From assembly GCA_036558005.1 (NCBI GenBank), contig DATBGO010000046.1, forward strand, positions 1 through 22,474: DNA of 22,474 bases, in the 5' to 3' direction. Positions 7,851 to 14,980 of the stretch are shown one piece after another. Within the stretch, counting starts at the first letter, position 1, and each line of letters opens with the position of its first letter. The DNA comes from DATBGO01 sp036558005 (GTDB lineage Bacteria > Actinomycetota > Actinomycetes > Streptosporangiales > Streptosporangiaceae). The translations under genes were made by a program, and so were the position numbers. The notes under the pieces were generated by a model. It did no database searches. It saw only the letters and a list, made by a program, of their open reading frames with translations, and was not told the origin of the DNA.

Positions 7851-8909
7851 ATGAGCGATGTGAGCGAGACCGCGCAGCGCGCCGAGACCGGCCTGTCCGA
7901 CGGCCCCGGCGGCCCGCCGGGGCCGGGCGGCGGCCTGGCCGGGGTGCTCAGGACCGGCCGGACGGTCTTCCTGAGCCAGCGCGAGGCCAGCATCTTCGTC
8001 ATCGCGGTGGCGCTGGTGATCTACTTCGGCCTGACCACCACCAACTTCTTCACCAGCCTCAACCTGGCCAACATCTCCTATGGCACGGCCGCGTTCGCGA
8101 TCATCGCCATCGGCGAGGTGATGCTGCTGGTCTGCGGTGAGATCGACCTGTCGGTGGGCTACGTCTGGACGCTGTCACCGTTCCTGATGTACTTCTTCAT
8201 CACCTACTACGGCATCCCCGTGGTGCTCGCGGTGCTGCTCGCGCTCGCCTGCGGCACGCTGATCGGCCTGGTCAACGGCCTGATCACGGTGCGGCTGAAG
8301 GTCGCGTCGTTCATCGCCACGCTGGGGACCTCGTTCATCATCTACGGGTTCATGCTGACCTCCTCGCACGCCCAGGCGCTGAACCTGCCCCCGAACTCGC
8401 TGGGCACCGGGGCCTGGCTGGGCAGCGCCACCTGGGCGGAGATCAGCTGGGCGGCCGGCCTGGCGGTGATCTTCCATATCGTGCTGACCAGGACCCGCTG
8501 GGGGCTGTACACGATCGCCGCGGGCGGCAACCTGATCGGGGCGAGCGAGGCGGGCATCAACGTGGCCCGGGTGAAGATCGGCAACTTCATGCTGACCAGC
8601 ACCCTGGGCGCGCTGGCCGGCATCCTGGAGGCGTTCCGCACCAACACCATCGACCCCAGCGCGGGCGGCTACCCGGTGATGTTCACCGCCGTGTCGGCCG
8701 CGGTGATCGGCGGCACCGCGCTGGCCGGGGGCTCGGGCACGGTGGCCGGCGCGCTGCTGGGCATGGTGGTGCTCGCGATCTTGCAGGACGGCTTCAACCT
8801 GCGCGGGATCAGCACGAACCCGTACCAGATCATCCTGGGCAGCGCGATCATCGTGGCGATGGTCGCCAACGTCTACCTGACCCGGCTGCGAAGGGCAGGC
8901 GAAACCTGA
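7851..8909 (+). CDS. Sugar ABC transporter permease (CUT2, RbsC/XylH-like)
   Basis: The membrane-spanning part of the sugar importer, 352 residues. A Gly/Pro-rich cytoplasmic N-terminus (about 1-45) precedes a series of hydrophobic segments typical of the BPD_transp_2 family. The GEIDLSVG motif at about 96-103 is the hallmark of ribose/xylose-type permeases, and GLVNGLITVRLKVASFIATLGTS and VIGGTALAGGSGTVAGALLG are further family blocks. It presumably forms a homodimer because no second permease is encoded. It starts 27 bp after the binding-protein gene, following a small hairpin, and its TGA shares one base with the ATPase ATG (TGATG). The ribosome-binding site is weak, so it may depend on translation from the gene before. 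Confidence 0.92.
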   Translation: MSDVSETAQRAETGLSDGPGGPPGPGGGLAGVLRTGRTVFLSQREASIFVIAVALVIYFGLTTTNFFTSLNLANISYGTAAFAIIAIGEVMLLVCGEIDLSVGYVWTLSPFLMYFFITYYGIPVVLAVLLALACGTLIGLVNGLITVRLKVASFIATLGTSFIIYGFMLTSSHAQALNLPPNSLGTGAWLGSATWAEISWAAGLAVIFHIVLTRTRWGLYTIAAGGNLIGASEAGINVARVKIGNFMLTSTLGALAGILEAFRTNTIDPSAGGYPVMFTAVSAAVIGGTALAGGSGTVAGALLGMVVLAILQDGFNLRGISTNPYQIILGSAIIVAMVANVYLTRLRRAGET

Positions 8910-9718
8910 TGACTACTGCCGCGGCCGGGCGCCCGGCGGAGGACGGCCAGCGCGCCGTTCCCGACGTGCTGCGGGCCGAGCACATCAGCAAGCGGTTCGG
9001 CGCGCTGACCGCGCTCAGCGACGTGAACCTGCGGCTGGGCCGCGGTGAGGTGCTCGGCCTGATCGGCGACAACGGCGCGGGCAAGTCCACCCTGCTCAAG
9101 ATCCTCTGCGGGTTCCACCGGCCCGACTCTGGCGCGATCGTGCTCGACGGCGAGGAAGTCGCGCTGAAATCGGTGGACCACGCGCGCTCGGTCGGCATCG
9201 ACGCCGTCTACCAGGACCTCGCCCTCATCAACGAGCTCAGCGTGTACCACAACATGTTCCTGAACCGGGAGCACGTACGCGGGCCGCTGCTGAACAACCG
9301 CAAGATGCGCAGGCTCGCCCGCGAGCACCTGGACGCGATGAGCGTGCGGATCCGCTCGGTCGACGTCGAGGTCGCCAAGCTGTCCGGCGGCCAGCGGCAG
9401 GCGATCGCGGTGGCCAGGTCGGTCTATTCCGACGCCAAGATCCTGCTGCTGGACGAGCCGCTGGCCGCGATGGGGGTGAAGGAGGGCGCGCTGATCCTGG
9501 ACCTGGTGCAGGACCTCAAGCGGCGCGGCGACGTCTCGGTCATCATCATCGCCCACAACTACGGCCAGGTGCTGGAGGTGTGCGACCGGGTGAACCTGCT
9601 GCAGCACGGCGAGATCACCTTCGACCGCGCCAGCAAGGACACCTCGGTGCAGGAACTGACCGAGCTGGTGGTCGCCGAGTACCGAAAGGCACTCAGGCAG
9701 CGCGCGGGCGGCGGCTAG
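8909..9718 (+). CDS. Sugar ABC transporter ATP-binding protein, single domain
   Basis: The ATPase that powers the sugar importer, 269 residues. Walker A GDNGAGKST (53-61), Q-loop Gln102 (YQDLALINELS), signature LSGGQRQ (158-164), Walker B ILLLDEP (178-184) and switch His216 (IIAHNYGQV) are all present, so it should be active. It has only one nucleotide-binding domain, whereas RbsA, XylG and AraG of the same transporter class have two in tandem and about 500 residues. Single-domain versions such as FrcA exist, and two copies would assemble on the permease dimer. It ends 9 bp from the oppositely oriented araA gene. Confidence 0.94.
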   Translation: MTTAAAGRPAEDGQRAVPDVLRAEHISKRFGALTALSDVNLRLGRGEVLGLIGDNGAGKSTLLKILCGFHRPDSGAIVLDGEEVALKSVDHARSVGIDAVYQDLALINELSVYHNMFLNREHVRGPLLNNRKMRRLAREHLDAMSVRIRSVDVEVAKLSGGQRQAIAVARSVYSDAKILLLDEPLAAMGVKEGALILDLVQDLKRRGDVSVIIIAHNYGQVLEVCDRVNLLQHGEITFDRASKDTSVQELTELVVAEYRKALRQRAGGG

Positions 9719-9727
9719 CCCGCAGGC

Positions 9728-11125
9728 TCAGACCTGCACGTACTCGATGCCGGCGAGCTGGCAGAACGCCATCCAGTCCGTGGCGTGATGGCCCAGGTTG
9801 AGCACCTCGTGGTGCGGGCCGCCCGCGGCCAGCCAGCCGTTCAGGCACTCGCGCAGCCCGCTGGCGGGACGGAACTGGCCGTAGGGCATCTGCAGGGCGG
9901 GCAGTTCCTGGCTGTCGAGTATCTCGCCCTCGGCGACCACCAGCCGGAACCGCTCGCCTTCCAGCGAGGCCAGGGTGGCCAGCGTGGCCGGGCCCGGCTG
10001 GTACTGGAACAGGAACGTCGGCGGGTCGCCCAGCCTGCCGATGCCCAGCGGCCGCTTGATCAGCCGTACCGGCCGGTCGGACCGGGCGACCTTCCAGTTC
10101 CCCTCGCCCATGTGGCTCATCAGCACCGAGCCGGACGGGAAGTCCATCGCGTACATCTCGGTGAAGTGCGCGTCGCCGATCAGCTGATGCCCGGCCCAGA
10201 CCAGGCAGGCGGTGAGCACGTCGCCCTCGGCCGCGTAGCCGTATCCCTTGGCCATCAGGGTGGAGGCGGCCGCCAGCGGCAGCCTGCTGAACCGGCCGTC
10301 CTCGCCGATCGCGTCGAAGTGCGCGGTGTAGGCGCCGAAGCCGCGCCCGGCCAGGATCTGCTCGATGGCGGCCTGCATCCGGGCGTGATCGCGGCGCTCG
10401 CCGTCGCTCAGCCCCGGGTCGATCTCGAACCGGTCGTCCTCGAACTCGATGACCGCCGCGATCTCGGCGCCGGTGACCGCGGCCATGCCCCGGATCAGGT
10501 CCCCGGGCGCGACCGAGAGGACTTCCGGGCCGAGGGTCCGGATCAGCGCGCTCTCGTCGACCCTGATGTCGCCCATGTCGTTCATCGGGTAGCCGAAGAT
10601 CGCGGTCTTCAGCGACTTCCACCCGGTCACCGCGGCCGCGGCCCTGGCCCACCGGCCGGCCGCCGCGCGGAACGACTCGCTGCGCCAGTCGTCGGTCAGC
10701 ACGCAGAACGGCCGGCCCGCCCTGACCATCGCGTTGGCGGTGTCCTGGGAGCCGTGCACGCCCTGGTTATAGGTCATGTCGGCCATGTCCCAGGCCGGCG
10801 TCACGGCCGGCTCGGGCTGGATGTTGGCCAGGCAGAGCGGCAGCCTGGCCTGCGCCAGCAGCCGGGCCACCCGCATGGCCGGCCCGTAGGTCAGCATCAC
10901 CACCATGACCCCGTCCAGGCCGGCCTGCTCGAACGCCCGCATTTCCCGCTCGGCGTCCTCGCGGTACTTCACCGGCTTGCTCGCGATGAACTCCCCCTGG
11001 CCCGCCAGGCTCGCCGCGAGCCGCCCGGCGAAGTCCTCCTGCCGCCCGGTGATCCCGGGGATCATGTCGTCATACAGGTCCTGCATAATCCCCAGGATCC
11101 CGATGCGCGGCCTGCGCTCAGACAA
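9728..11125 (-). CDS. araA: L-arabinose isomerase-like protein
   Basis: Interconverts L-arabinose and L-ribulose, a Mn-dependent step that supplies AraB. It has 465 residues, shorter than the 500 of E. coli AraA. Candidate metal ligands are Glu300 (GYGYAAEGD), Glu323 (HFTEMYAMDF), His338 (MSHMGEGNW) and His446 or His447 (NLGHHATDW), in the same order as E. coli Glu306, Glu333, His350 and His450. It starts with TTG at 11125, four bases after a perfect AAGGAGG (11130-11136), the strongest ribosome-binding site in the ara operon. It is the last gene of araB-araD-araA, 40 bp after araD. It belongs to the arabinose/fucose isomerase superfamily, so another aldose is possible, but the araB and araD neighbours make arabinose the best reading. 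Confidence 0.9.
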   Translation of the reverse strand: MSERRPRIGILGIMQDLYDDMIPGITGRQEDFAGRLAASLAGQGEFIASKPVKYREDAEREMRAFEQAGLDGVMVVMLTYGPAMRVARLLAQARLPLCLANIQPEPAVTPAWDMADMTYNQGVHGSQDTANAMVRAGRPFCVLTDDWRSESFRAAAGRWARAAAAVTGWKSLKTAIFGYPMNDMGDIRVDESALIRTLGPEVLSVAPGDLIRGMAAVTGAEIAAVIEFEDDRFEIDPGLSDGERRDHARMQAAIEQILAGRGFGAYTAHFDAIGEDGRFSRLPLAAASTLMAKGYGYAAEGDVLTACLVWAGHQLIGDAHFTEMYAMDFPSGSVLMSHMGEGNWKVARSDRPVRLIKRPLGIGRLGDPPTFLFQYQPGPATLATLASLEGERFRLVVAEGEILDSQELPALQMPYGQFRPASGLRECLNGWLAAGGPHHEVLNLGHHATDWMAFCQLAGIEYVQV

Positions 11126-11138
11126 TCTTCCTCCTTAA

Positions 11139-11163
11139 CCGCCGCCGGCCGGGCTGGCGGCGG
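11139..11163 (-). other. Intercistronic hairpin between araD and araA
   Basis: CCGCCGCC (11139-11146) and GGCGGCGG (11156-11163) form a perfect 8-bp GC stem with a 9-nt loop. It fills the 40-bp gap between the araD stop and the araA ribosome-binding site. It has no T tract, so it is more likely an RNA-processing or stabilising element than a full terminator. Function is inferred. Confidence 0.45.
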
Positions 11164-11165
11164 GG

Positions 11166-11864
11166 TCAGCGCTGCCCGTACTGCTCCTTGTAGCGCTTGT
11201 GCAGGGCGTCCACCTGCTCTTGCGGTAGCGGCTGCAGGCGGCCTCCGGCCCCGGCGAGATGGACGGTCCTGGCCACGTCCTCGCACATCACGGCCGCCTT
11301 GACCGCGTCCCGCGCGGTGCGCCCGATGGTGAAGACGCCGTGGCTGCGCAGCAGCACGGCGGGCGAGCGGTGCCCGGCCAGCACCGAGACGATGACCTGG
11401 CCGATCTCCTCACCGCCGATCGGCGCGAACGGCCCGACCGGGATCTCGCCGCCGAACTCGTCAGCCATGGCGGTGATCACGCACGGGATCGGCTCGCCCC
11501 TGGCCGCCCACGCGGTGGCGTGCGCGGAGTGGGTGTGCACGATCCCGCCGACCTCCGGCATGTGCCGGTACACGTACGCGTGGGTCGCGGTGTCGCTGGA
11601 GGGCTTCAGCCCGCCGCCGGCCGGCTGGCCCCGCAGGTCGCAGACCACCATGGCGTCCGGGGTCAGGTCCGGGTAGGCGACGCCGCTGGGCTTGATCACC
11701 ATGACGCCGGCCGCGGGCACCCGCGCGGAGATGTTGCCCGAGGTCCACGCCACCAGGTCGTTGTCGACCAGCGCGGCATGCAGGTCGCAGACCTCCCGCC
11801 TGGCCCGGGCGATGGCGGCCGCGGCGGCCGGGTCCGGCAGCGGGCTGGCCGGCCCCGCGGTCAC
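11166..11864 (-). CDS. araD: L-ribulose-5-phosphate 4-epimerase
   Basis: Converts L-ribulose-5-phosphate to D-xylulose-5-phosphate, the last step of arabinose entry into the pentose phosphate pathway. It is a 232-residue class II aldolase/epimerase-fold protein. The substrate phosphate loop is TSGNISAR (41-48), and KPSGVAY (58-64) and KPSSDTATH (87-95) follow the family. Metal ligands His110 and His112 (HTHSAH) and His175 (RSHGVF) are in place, with Asp91 and Asp135 (MADEF) matching E. coli Asp76 and catalytic Asp120, and Tyr229 near the C-terminus. GTG 11864 overlaps the araB TGA (GTGA), and GGAG lies 6 nt upstream. A fuculose-phosphate aldolase role is the main alternative, but context favours AraD. 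Confidence 0.93.
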   Translation of the reverse strand: MTAGPASPLPDPAAAAAIARARREVCDLHAALVDNDLVAWTSGNISARVPAAGVMVIKPSGVAYPDLTPDAMVVCDLRGQPAGGGLKPSSDTATHAYVYRHMPEVGGIVHTHSAHATAWAARGEPIPCVITAMADEFGGEIPVGPFAPIGGEEIGQVIVSVLAGHRSPAVLLRSHGVFTIGRTARDAVKAAVMCEDVARTVHLAGAGGRLQPLPQEQVDALHKRYKEQYGQR

Positions 11865-13564
11865 GTCGCGCTCCGCTCGCGGCCGGCCGCCTGGCGGGCC
11901 AGCGCCTGGCCGCGGATCGCCCTGAGCCGGTGCATGGCCAGGCCGGGGCCGCGGCCGAAGTGCTCGTGCAGCCGCAGGTACTCGGCGAACAGCTGGTCGT
12001 AGACGTCGGCGCTGGCCGGGTCGGGCAGGTAGACGGCCGGCCGGCGGCCGCCCATCGCCCCCGCGGCGGCCTGGATGTCCCGGTACGCGCCGGCCGCGAC
12101 CGCGGCGTGGATGGCCGACCCGAGCGCCGGGCCCTGCGCGGAGCTGATCAGGCTCAGCGGGCGCCGGGTCACGTCCGCGTACACCTGCATGATGAACTCG
12201 CTGCGGGCCAGGCCGCCGGCGATCACCAGCTCGGTGACCGGGACCCCGGCCGAGCCGAACGCCCCGATGATGACCCTGGTGCCGAACGCGGTCGACTCCA
12301 CCAGCGCCCGGTAGATGTCGGGCGCCCTGGTGGCGAGGGTGAGGCCGATGACCGCGCCGGACAGGTGGTGGTCGACCAGGACCGAGCGGTTGCCGCTGAG
12401 CCAGTCCAGCGCGATCAGCCCGGTGCCGCCGGCCGGCTGCGCGGCCGCCTGCGCCGACAGCAGGTCGTGCACGGACACGCCGCGGCGGGCCGCCTCGTCC
12501 CGGTAGCCGGGCGGCACGGCGTGGTCAGCGAACCAGCCGAAGATGTCGCCGACGCCGCTCTGCCCGGCCTCGTAGCCCCACAGCCCGGGCACGATGCCGC
12601 CGTGCACGACGCCGCACATGCCCGGCACGTCGGCCAGCGTGGTCCCGTTCAGCACGTGGCAGGTCGATGTGCCCATGATGGCGACCAGCTGGCCTGGCTC
12701 GACCGCGCCGGCCGCGGACGCGGTGACGTGCGCGTCGACGTTGCCGGCCGCGACCGCTATCCCCTCGGGCAGGCCGGTCCAGCTGGCCGCCTGGGCGGTC
12801 AGCGAGCCGGCCCGGGCGCCCAGCGGCAGCACCGGGTGCTCCAGCTTCGCCGCCGCGAAGCTGCCGAAACCCCGGTTCAGCGCGGCCAGGAAACCGGCGC
12901 CAGGGTACCGGCCGTCCTGCCAGATCCCCTTGTACCCGGCGGTGCAGGCGTTCCTGGTCTCCGCGCCGGTCAGCTGCCAGATGATCCAGTCGGCGGCCTC
13001 GATCCACCGGTCAGCGCGGTGGTACAGGCCCGGGTCCTCTTCCAGCAGCTGCAGCGCCTTGGCGAACTCCCACTCGGCCGAGATCTTGCCGCCGTAACGC
13101 GCCAGCCACGGCTCGCCGCGCTCGCGGGCCAGCGCCGTGATCCGGTCGGCCTGCGGCTGCGCGGCATGGTGCTTCCACAGCTTGGGGTAGGCGTGCGGGC
13201 GGCGGTACAGCCCGGGCAGCTGGCACAGCGGGGTCCCGTCGGCCAGCACCGGCAGCACCGTGCACGCGGTGAAGTCGGTGCCGATGCCGATGACCTGGCC
13301 CGGGCTGACGCCGGCCGCGGCGAGCGCGGCCGGCACGGCGGTGCGCAGCACGTCCCGGTAGTCCTCGGGATCCTGCAGCGCCCAGTCCGGCGGCAGCGCC
13401 TCGCCGGTGACCGCGAGCACCTCGTCCATCGCGCCGCTGCGGTACTCGTGCACCGCGGTGCCGAGCTCGGCCCCGTCGCTGACCGCCGCGACCAGCGCCC
13501 GGCCAGACAGCGTGCCGAAATCCACCCCGACAACGCAGGCATCAGCCGGGATGTTAACGCTCAC
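11861..13564 (-). CDS. araB: L-ribulokinase
   Basis: Phosphorylates L-ribulose to L-ribulose-5-phosphate, an FGGY-family kinase. From GTG 13564 it has 567 residues, almost the length of E. coli AraB (566). The N-terminal domain opens with CVVGVDFGTLSGRALV (phosphate loop). GIGTDFTACTVLPV (93-106) and YPKLWKHHAAQ (126-136) are AraB-type motifs, and IMGTSTCHV, GLIALDWLSGNRS and LVIAGGLARSEF mark the C-terminal half. The frame stays open upstream, but homology begins at about VSVNIPADACVVGVDFG. Only a weak AGGA precedes the GTG. The start codon lies inside the LacI-type operator at 13552-13565, so repressor and start site share DNA. First gene of araB-araD-araA. Confidence 0.93.
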   Translation of the reverse strand: MSVNIPADACVVGVDFGTLSGRALVAAVSDGAELGTAVHEYRSGAMDEVLAVTGEALPPDWALQDPEDYRDVLRTAVPAALAAAGVSPGQVIGIGTDFTACTVLPVLADGTPLCQLPGLYRRPHAYPKLWKHHAAQPQADRITALARERGEPWLARYGGKISAEWEFAKALQLLEEDPGLYHRADRWIEAADWIIWQLTGAETRNACTAGYKGIWQDGRYPGAGFLAALNRGFGSFAAAKLEHPVLPLGARAGSLTAQAASWTGLPEGIAVAAGNVDAHVTASAAGAVEPGQLVAIMGTSTCHVLNGTTLADVPGMCGVVHGGIVPGLWGYEAGQSGVGDIFGWFADHAVPPGYRDEAARRGVSVHDLLSAQAAAQPAGGTGLIALDWLSGNRSVLVDHHLSGAVIGLTLATRAPDIYRALVESTAFGTRVIIGAFGSAGVPVTELVIAGGLARSEFIMQVYADVTRRPLSLISSAQGPALGSAIHAAVAAGAYRDIQAAAGAMGGRRPAVYLPDPASADVYDQLFAEYLRLHEHFGRGPGLAMHRLRAIRGQALARQAAGRERSAT

Positions 13565-13565
13565 A
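13552..13565 (-). promoter_or_regulatory. LacI-family operator covering the araB start codon
   Basis: TGTTAACGCTCACA on the plus strand; read along araB it is TGTGAGCGTTAACA, in which GTG AGC GTT AAC are the first four codons. It matches the three other sites at nearly every position. A repressor bound here would sit at the start of the coding region and block transcription. Its centre is 150 bp from that of the next site at 13702-13715. Confidence 0.72.
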
Positions 13566-13701
13566 GTCCTATTCTGGCCCGCAGTCCGGCTCGTATGCGC
13601 GATCTGGCCGCATTTAGTGCTGATTTCGCTGGGTCTCCTCGGGCCGGCGGCACCGGCGCCGACCCGGCGCCGGCGACGGCAGGCGGCGGCTAGAGTTGAA
13701 T

Positions 13702-13715
13702 TGTTATCGCTCACA
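13702..13715. promoter_or_regulatory. LacI-family operator between araB and the regulator gene
   Basis: TGTTATCGCTCACA on the plus strand. Read towards araB, the wider site TGTGAGCGATAACAATT is the E. coli lac operator core TGTGAGCGGATAACAATT with one G missing. It is 148 bp before the regulator's GTG and 137 bp before that of araB. It could autoregulate the LacI-family gene, act as a second araB operator, or both. Confidence 0.7.
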
Positions 13716-13781
13716 TCAAGAGCCGCCGCCGTCGGCCGAGGTCAGCGAGCCGAGGCCGGCGGTGCTGTCCGGGGCCTGGGC

Positions 13782-13787
13782 TATAGT
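13782..13787 (+). promoter_or_regulatory. Candidate -10 box of the LacI-family regulator gene
   Basis: TATAGT matches the consensus TATAAT at five of six positions and stands out in GC-rich sequence 75 bp before the GTG start. No good -35 is seen at 16-18 bp upstream, so the promoter would be weak or activator-dependent, which would suit a repressor gene. By-eye call only. Confidence 0.35.
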
Positions 13788-13862
13788 TTGCTGACCCCGC
13801 CGAGCGCTGGTGGCGACGGACGGGACATCGGCCAGTGGGCAGGCCGGGATTGTGAGGGCCGC

Positions 13863-14876
13863 GTGAGCGCTGGAGGCGGCTCACCCGCGCGGCCGGTGAT
13901 GGTTGATGTCGCCAGGCTGGCGGGGGTATCGCACCAGACGGTCTCCCGGGTGCTCAACGGGCACCCGAATGTCAGCCCCGAGACCAGGGCCGGTGTGCTG
14001 GCGGCGATCCGCGACCTCGGCTACCGGCCCAACGCGGCGGCCAGGACGCTGGTCACCGGGCGGACCAACGTACTGGGCGTGATCAGCTTCGACACCACGC
14101 TGTACGGGCCGGCCTCGATGCTGTACGGGATCGAGCGGGCCGCGCATCCCGGCTACTCGGTGATGATCGCCAGCCTGCCGGCTTACGACCGCCGCTCGCT
14201 GCCCGAGGCGGTGGAGCAGTTCCTCAGCCAGGCCGAGGGTGTCATCGTCATCGCGCCCGAGACGTCCGCGGTGGCGGCGCTGGCCGGGCTGGCCAGCCTC
14301 CCGCTGGTCGCGGTGGGCTGCGGGACCCGCGCGCCGCTGCCGTCGGTGGCCATCGACAACCTGGCCGGGGCCGCGCAGGCGACCAGGCACCTGCTCGACC
14401 TCGGCCACGAGACCGTCTATCACGTCGGCGGGCCCGATACCTGGCTGGACGCGCAGGAACGGGCCGAGGGCTGGCGGGAGACGCTGCGCGCGGCGGGCGC
14501 CCCGGTGCCGGACCTGATCCGCGGCGACTGGTCGGCCCGCTCCGGCTACGAGATCGGCCACCGGCTGGCCGCGATGCCCGAGGTGACCGCGGTGCTGTGC
14601 GGCAACGACGCGATGGCGCTCGGGTTGCTGCGCGCCTTCGCCGAGCGCGGCCGCCAGGTCCCCGGCGACGTCAGCGTCGTGGGTTACGACGACGTCCCCG
14701 AGGCGGCCTACTTCCGGCCGCCGCTCACCACGGTCCGCCAGGATTTCGGCGAGCTCGGCAGGCGGGCGCTGCACATGCTGGTCAGCCGCATCTCCGGCGA
14801 GGGCAGCTTCCAGCCGGCCATGCCGATCACCCCTGACCTGGTCGTCCGGGCCAGCGCCGGCCGGCCGCCCCGCTAG
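13863..14876 (+). CDS. LacI-family transcriptional regulator of the island
   Basis: A LacI/GalR-type repressor of 337 residues and the probable regulator of all four units of the island. The N-terminal helix-turn-helix is at about 13-36 (VDVARLAGVSHQTVSRVLNG), followed by YRPNAAARTLVTGRT (54-68), the hinge helix that enters the minor groove at the operator centre. The rest is a periplasmic-binding-protein-like sensor: LGVISFDTT, GVIVIAPE, VAIDNLAGA (162-170), VLCGNDAMALG (244-254) and VSVVGYDDVPEA (270-281). His-Gln and Arg at the start and middle of the recognition helix (H24, Q25, R29) resemble Tyr17, Gln18 and Arg22 of E. coli LacI, in line with lac-like operators. I start at GTG 13863 (GAGGG 4 nt upstream). 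Nothing supports the 150 upstream codons in frame, and ATG 13899 would clip the domain edge. The inducer is unknown; arabinose or galactose would fit. Confidence 0.92.
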   Translation: MSAGGGSPARPVMVDVARLAGVSHQTVSRVLNGHPNVSPETRAGVLAAIRDLGYRPNAAARTLVTGRTNVLGVISFDTTLYGPASMLYGIERAAHPGYSVMIASLPAYDRRSLPEAVEQFLSQAEGVIVIAPETSAVAALAGLASLPLVAVGCGTRAPLPSVAIDNLAGAAQATRHLLDLGHETVYHVGGPDTWLDAQERAEGWRETLRAAGAPVPDLIRGDWSARSGYEIGHRLAAMPEVTAVLCGNDAMALGLLRAFAERGRQVPGDVSVVGYDDVPEAAYFRPPLTTVRQDFGELGRRALHMLVSRISGEGSFQPAMPITPDLVVRASAGRPPR

Positions 14877-14980
14877 TTCACCCAGCGGCCATTTTCCCGG
14901 CTATTGCCCCGGCCCGTTTCGCGATTTATTTTCAAGACGCTCCGCATTCAAGCCCGCTCGTCCGCCGCCAGGAGGCCGGA

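Noticed and set aside
11930..13693. A 587-codon plus-strand open frame opposite araB
   Set aside because: High-GC antisense frame with no recognisable motif; araB on the other strand has full FGGY homology.
13407..13862. In-frame extension of the LacI-family regulator
   Set aside because: It reads through araB and the control region, and a normal LacI length results from GTG 13863.
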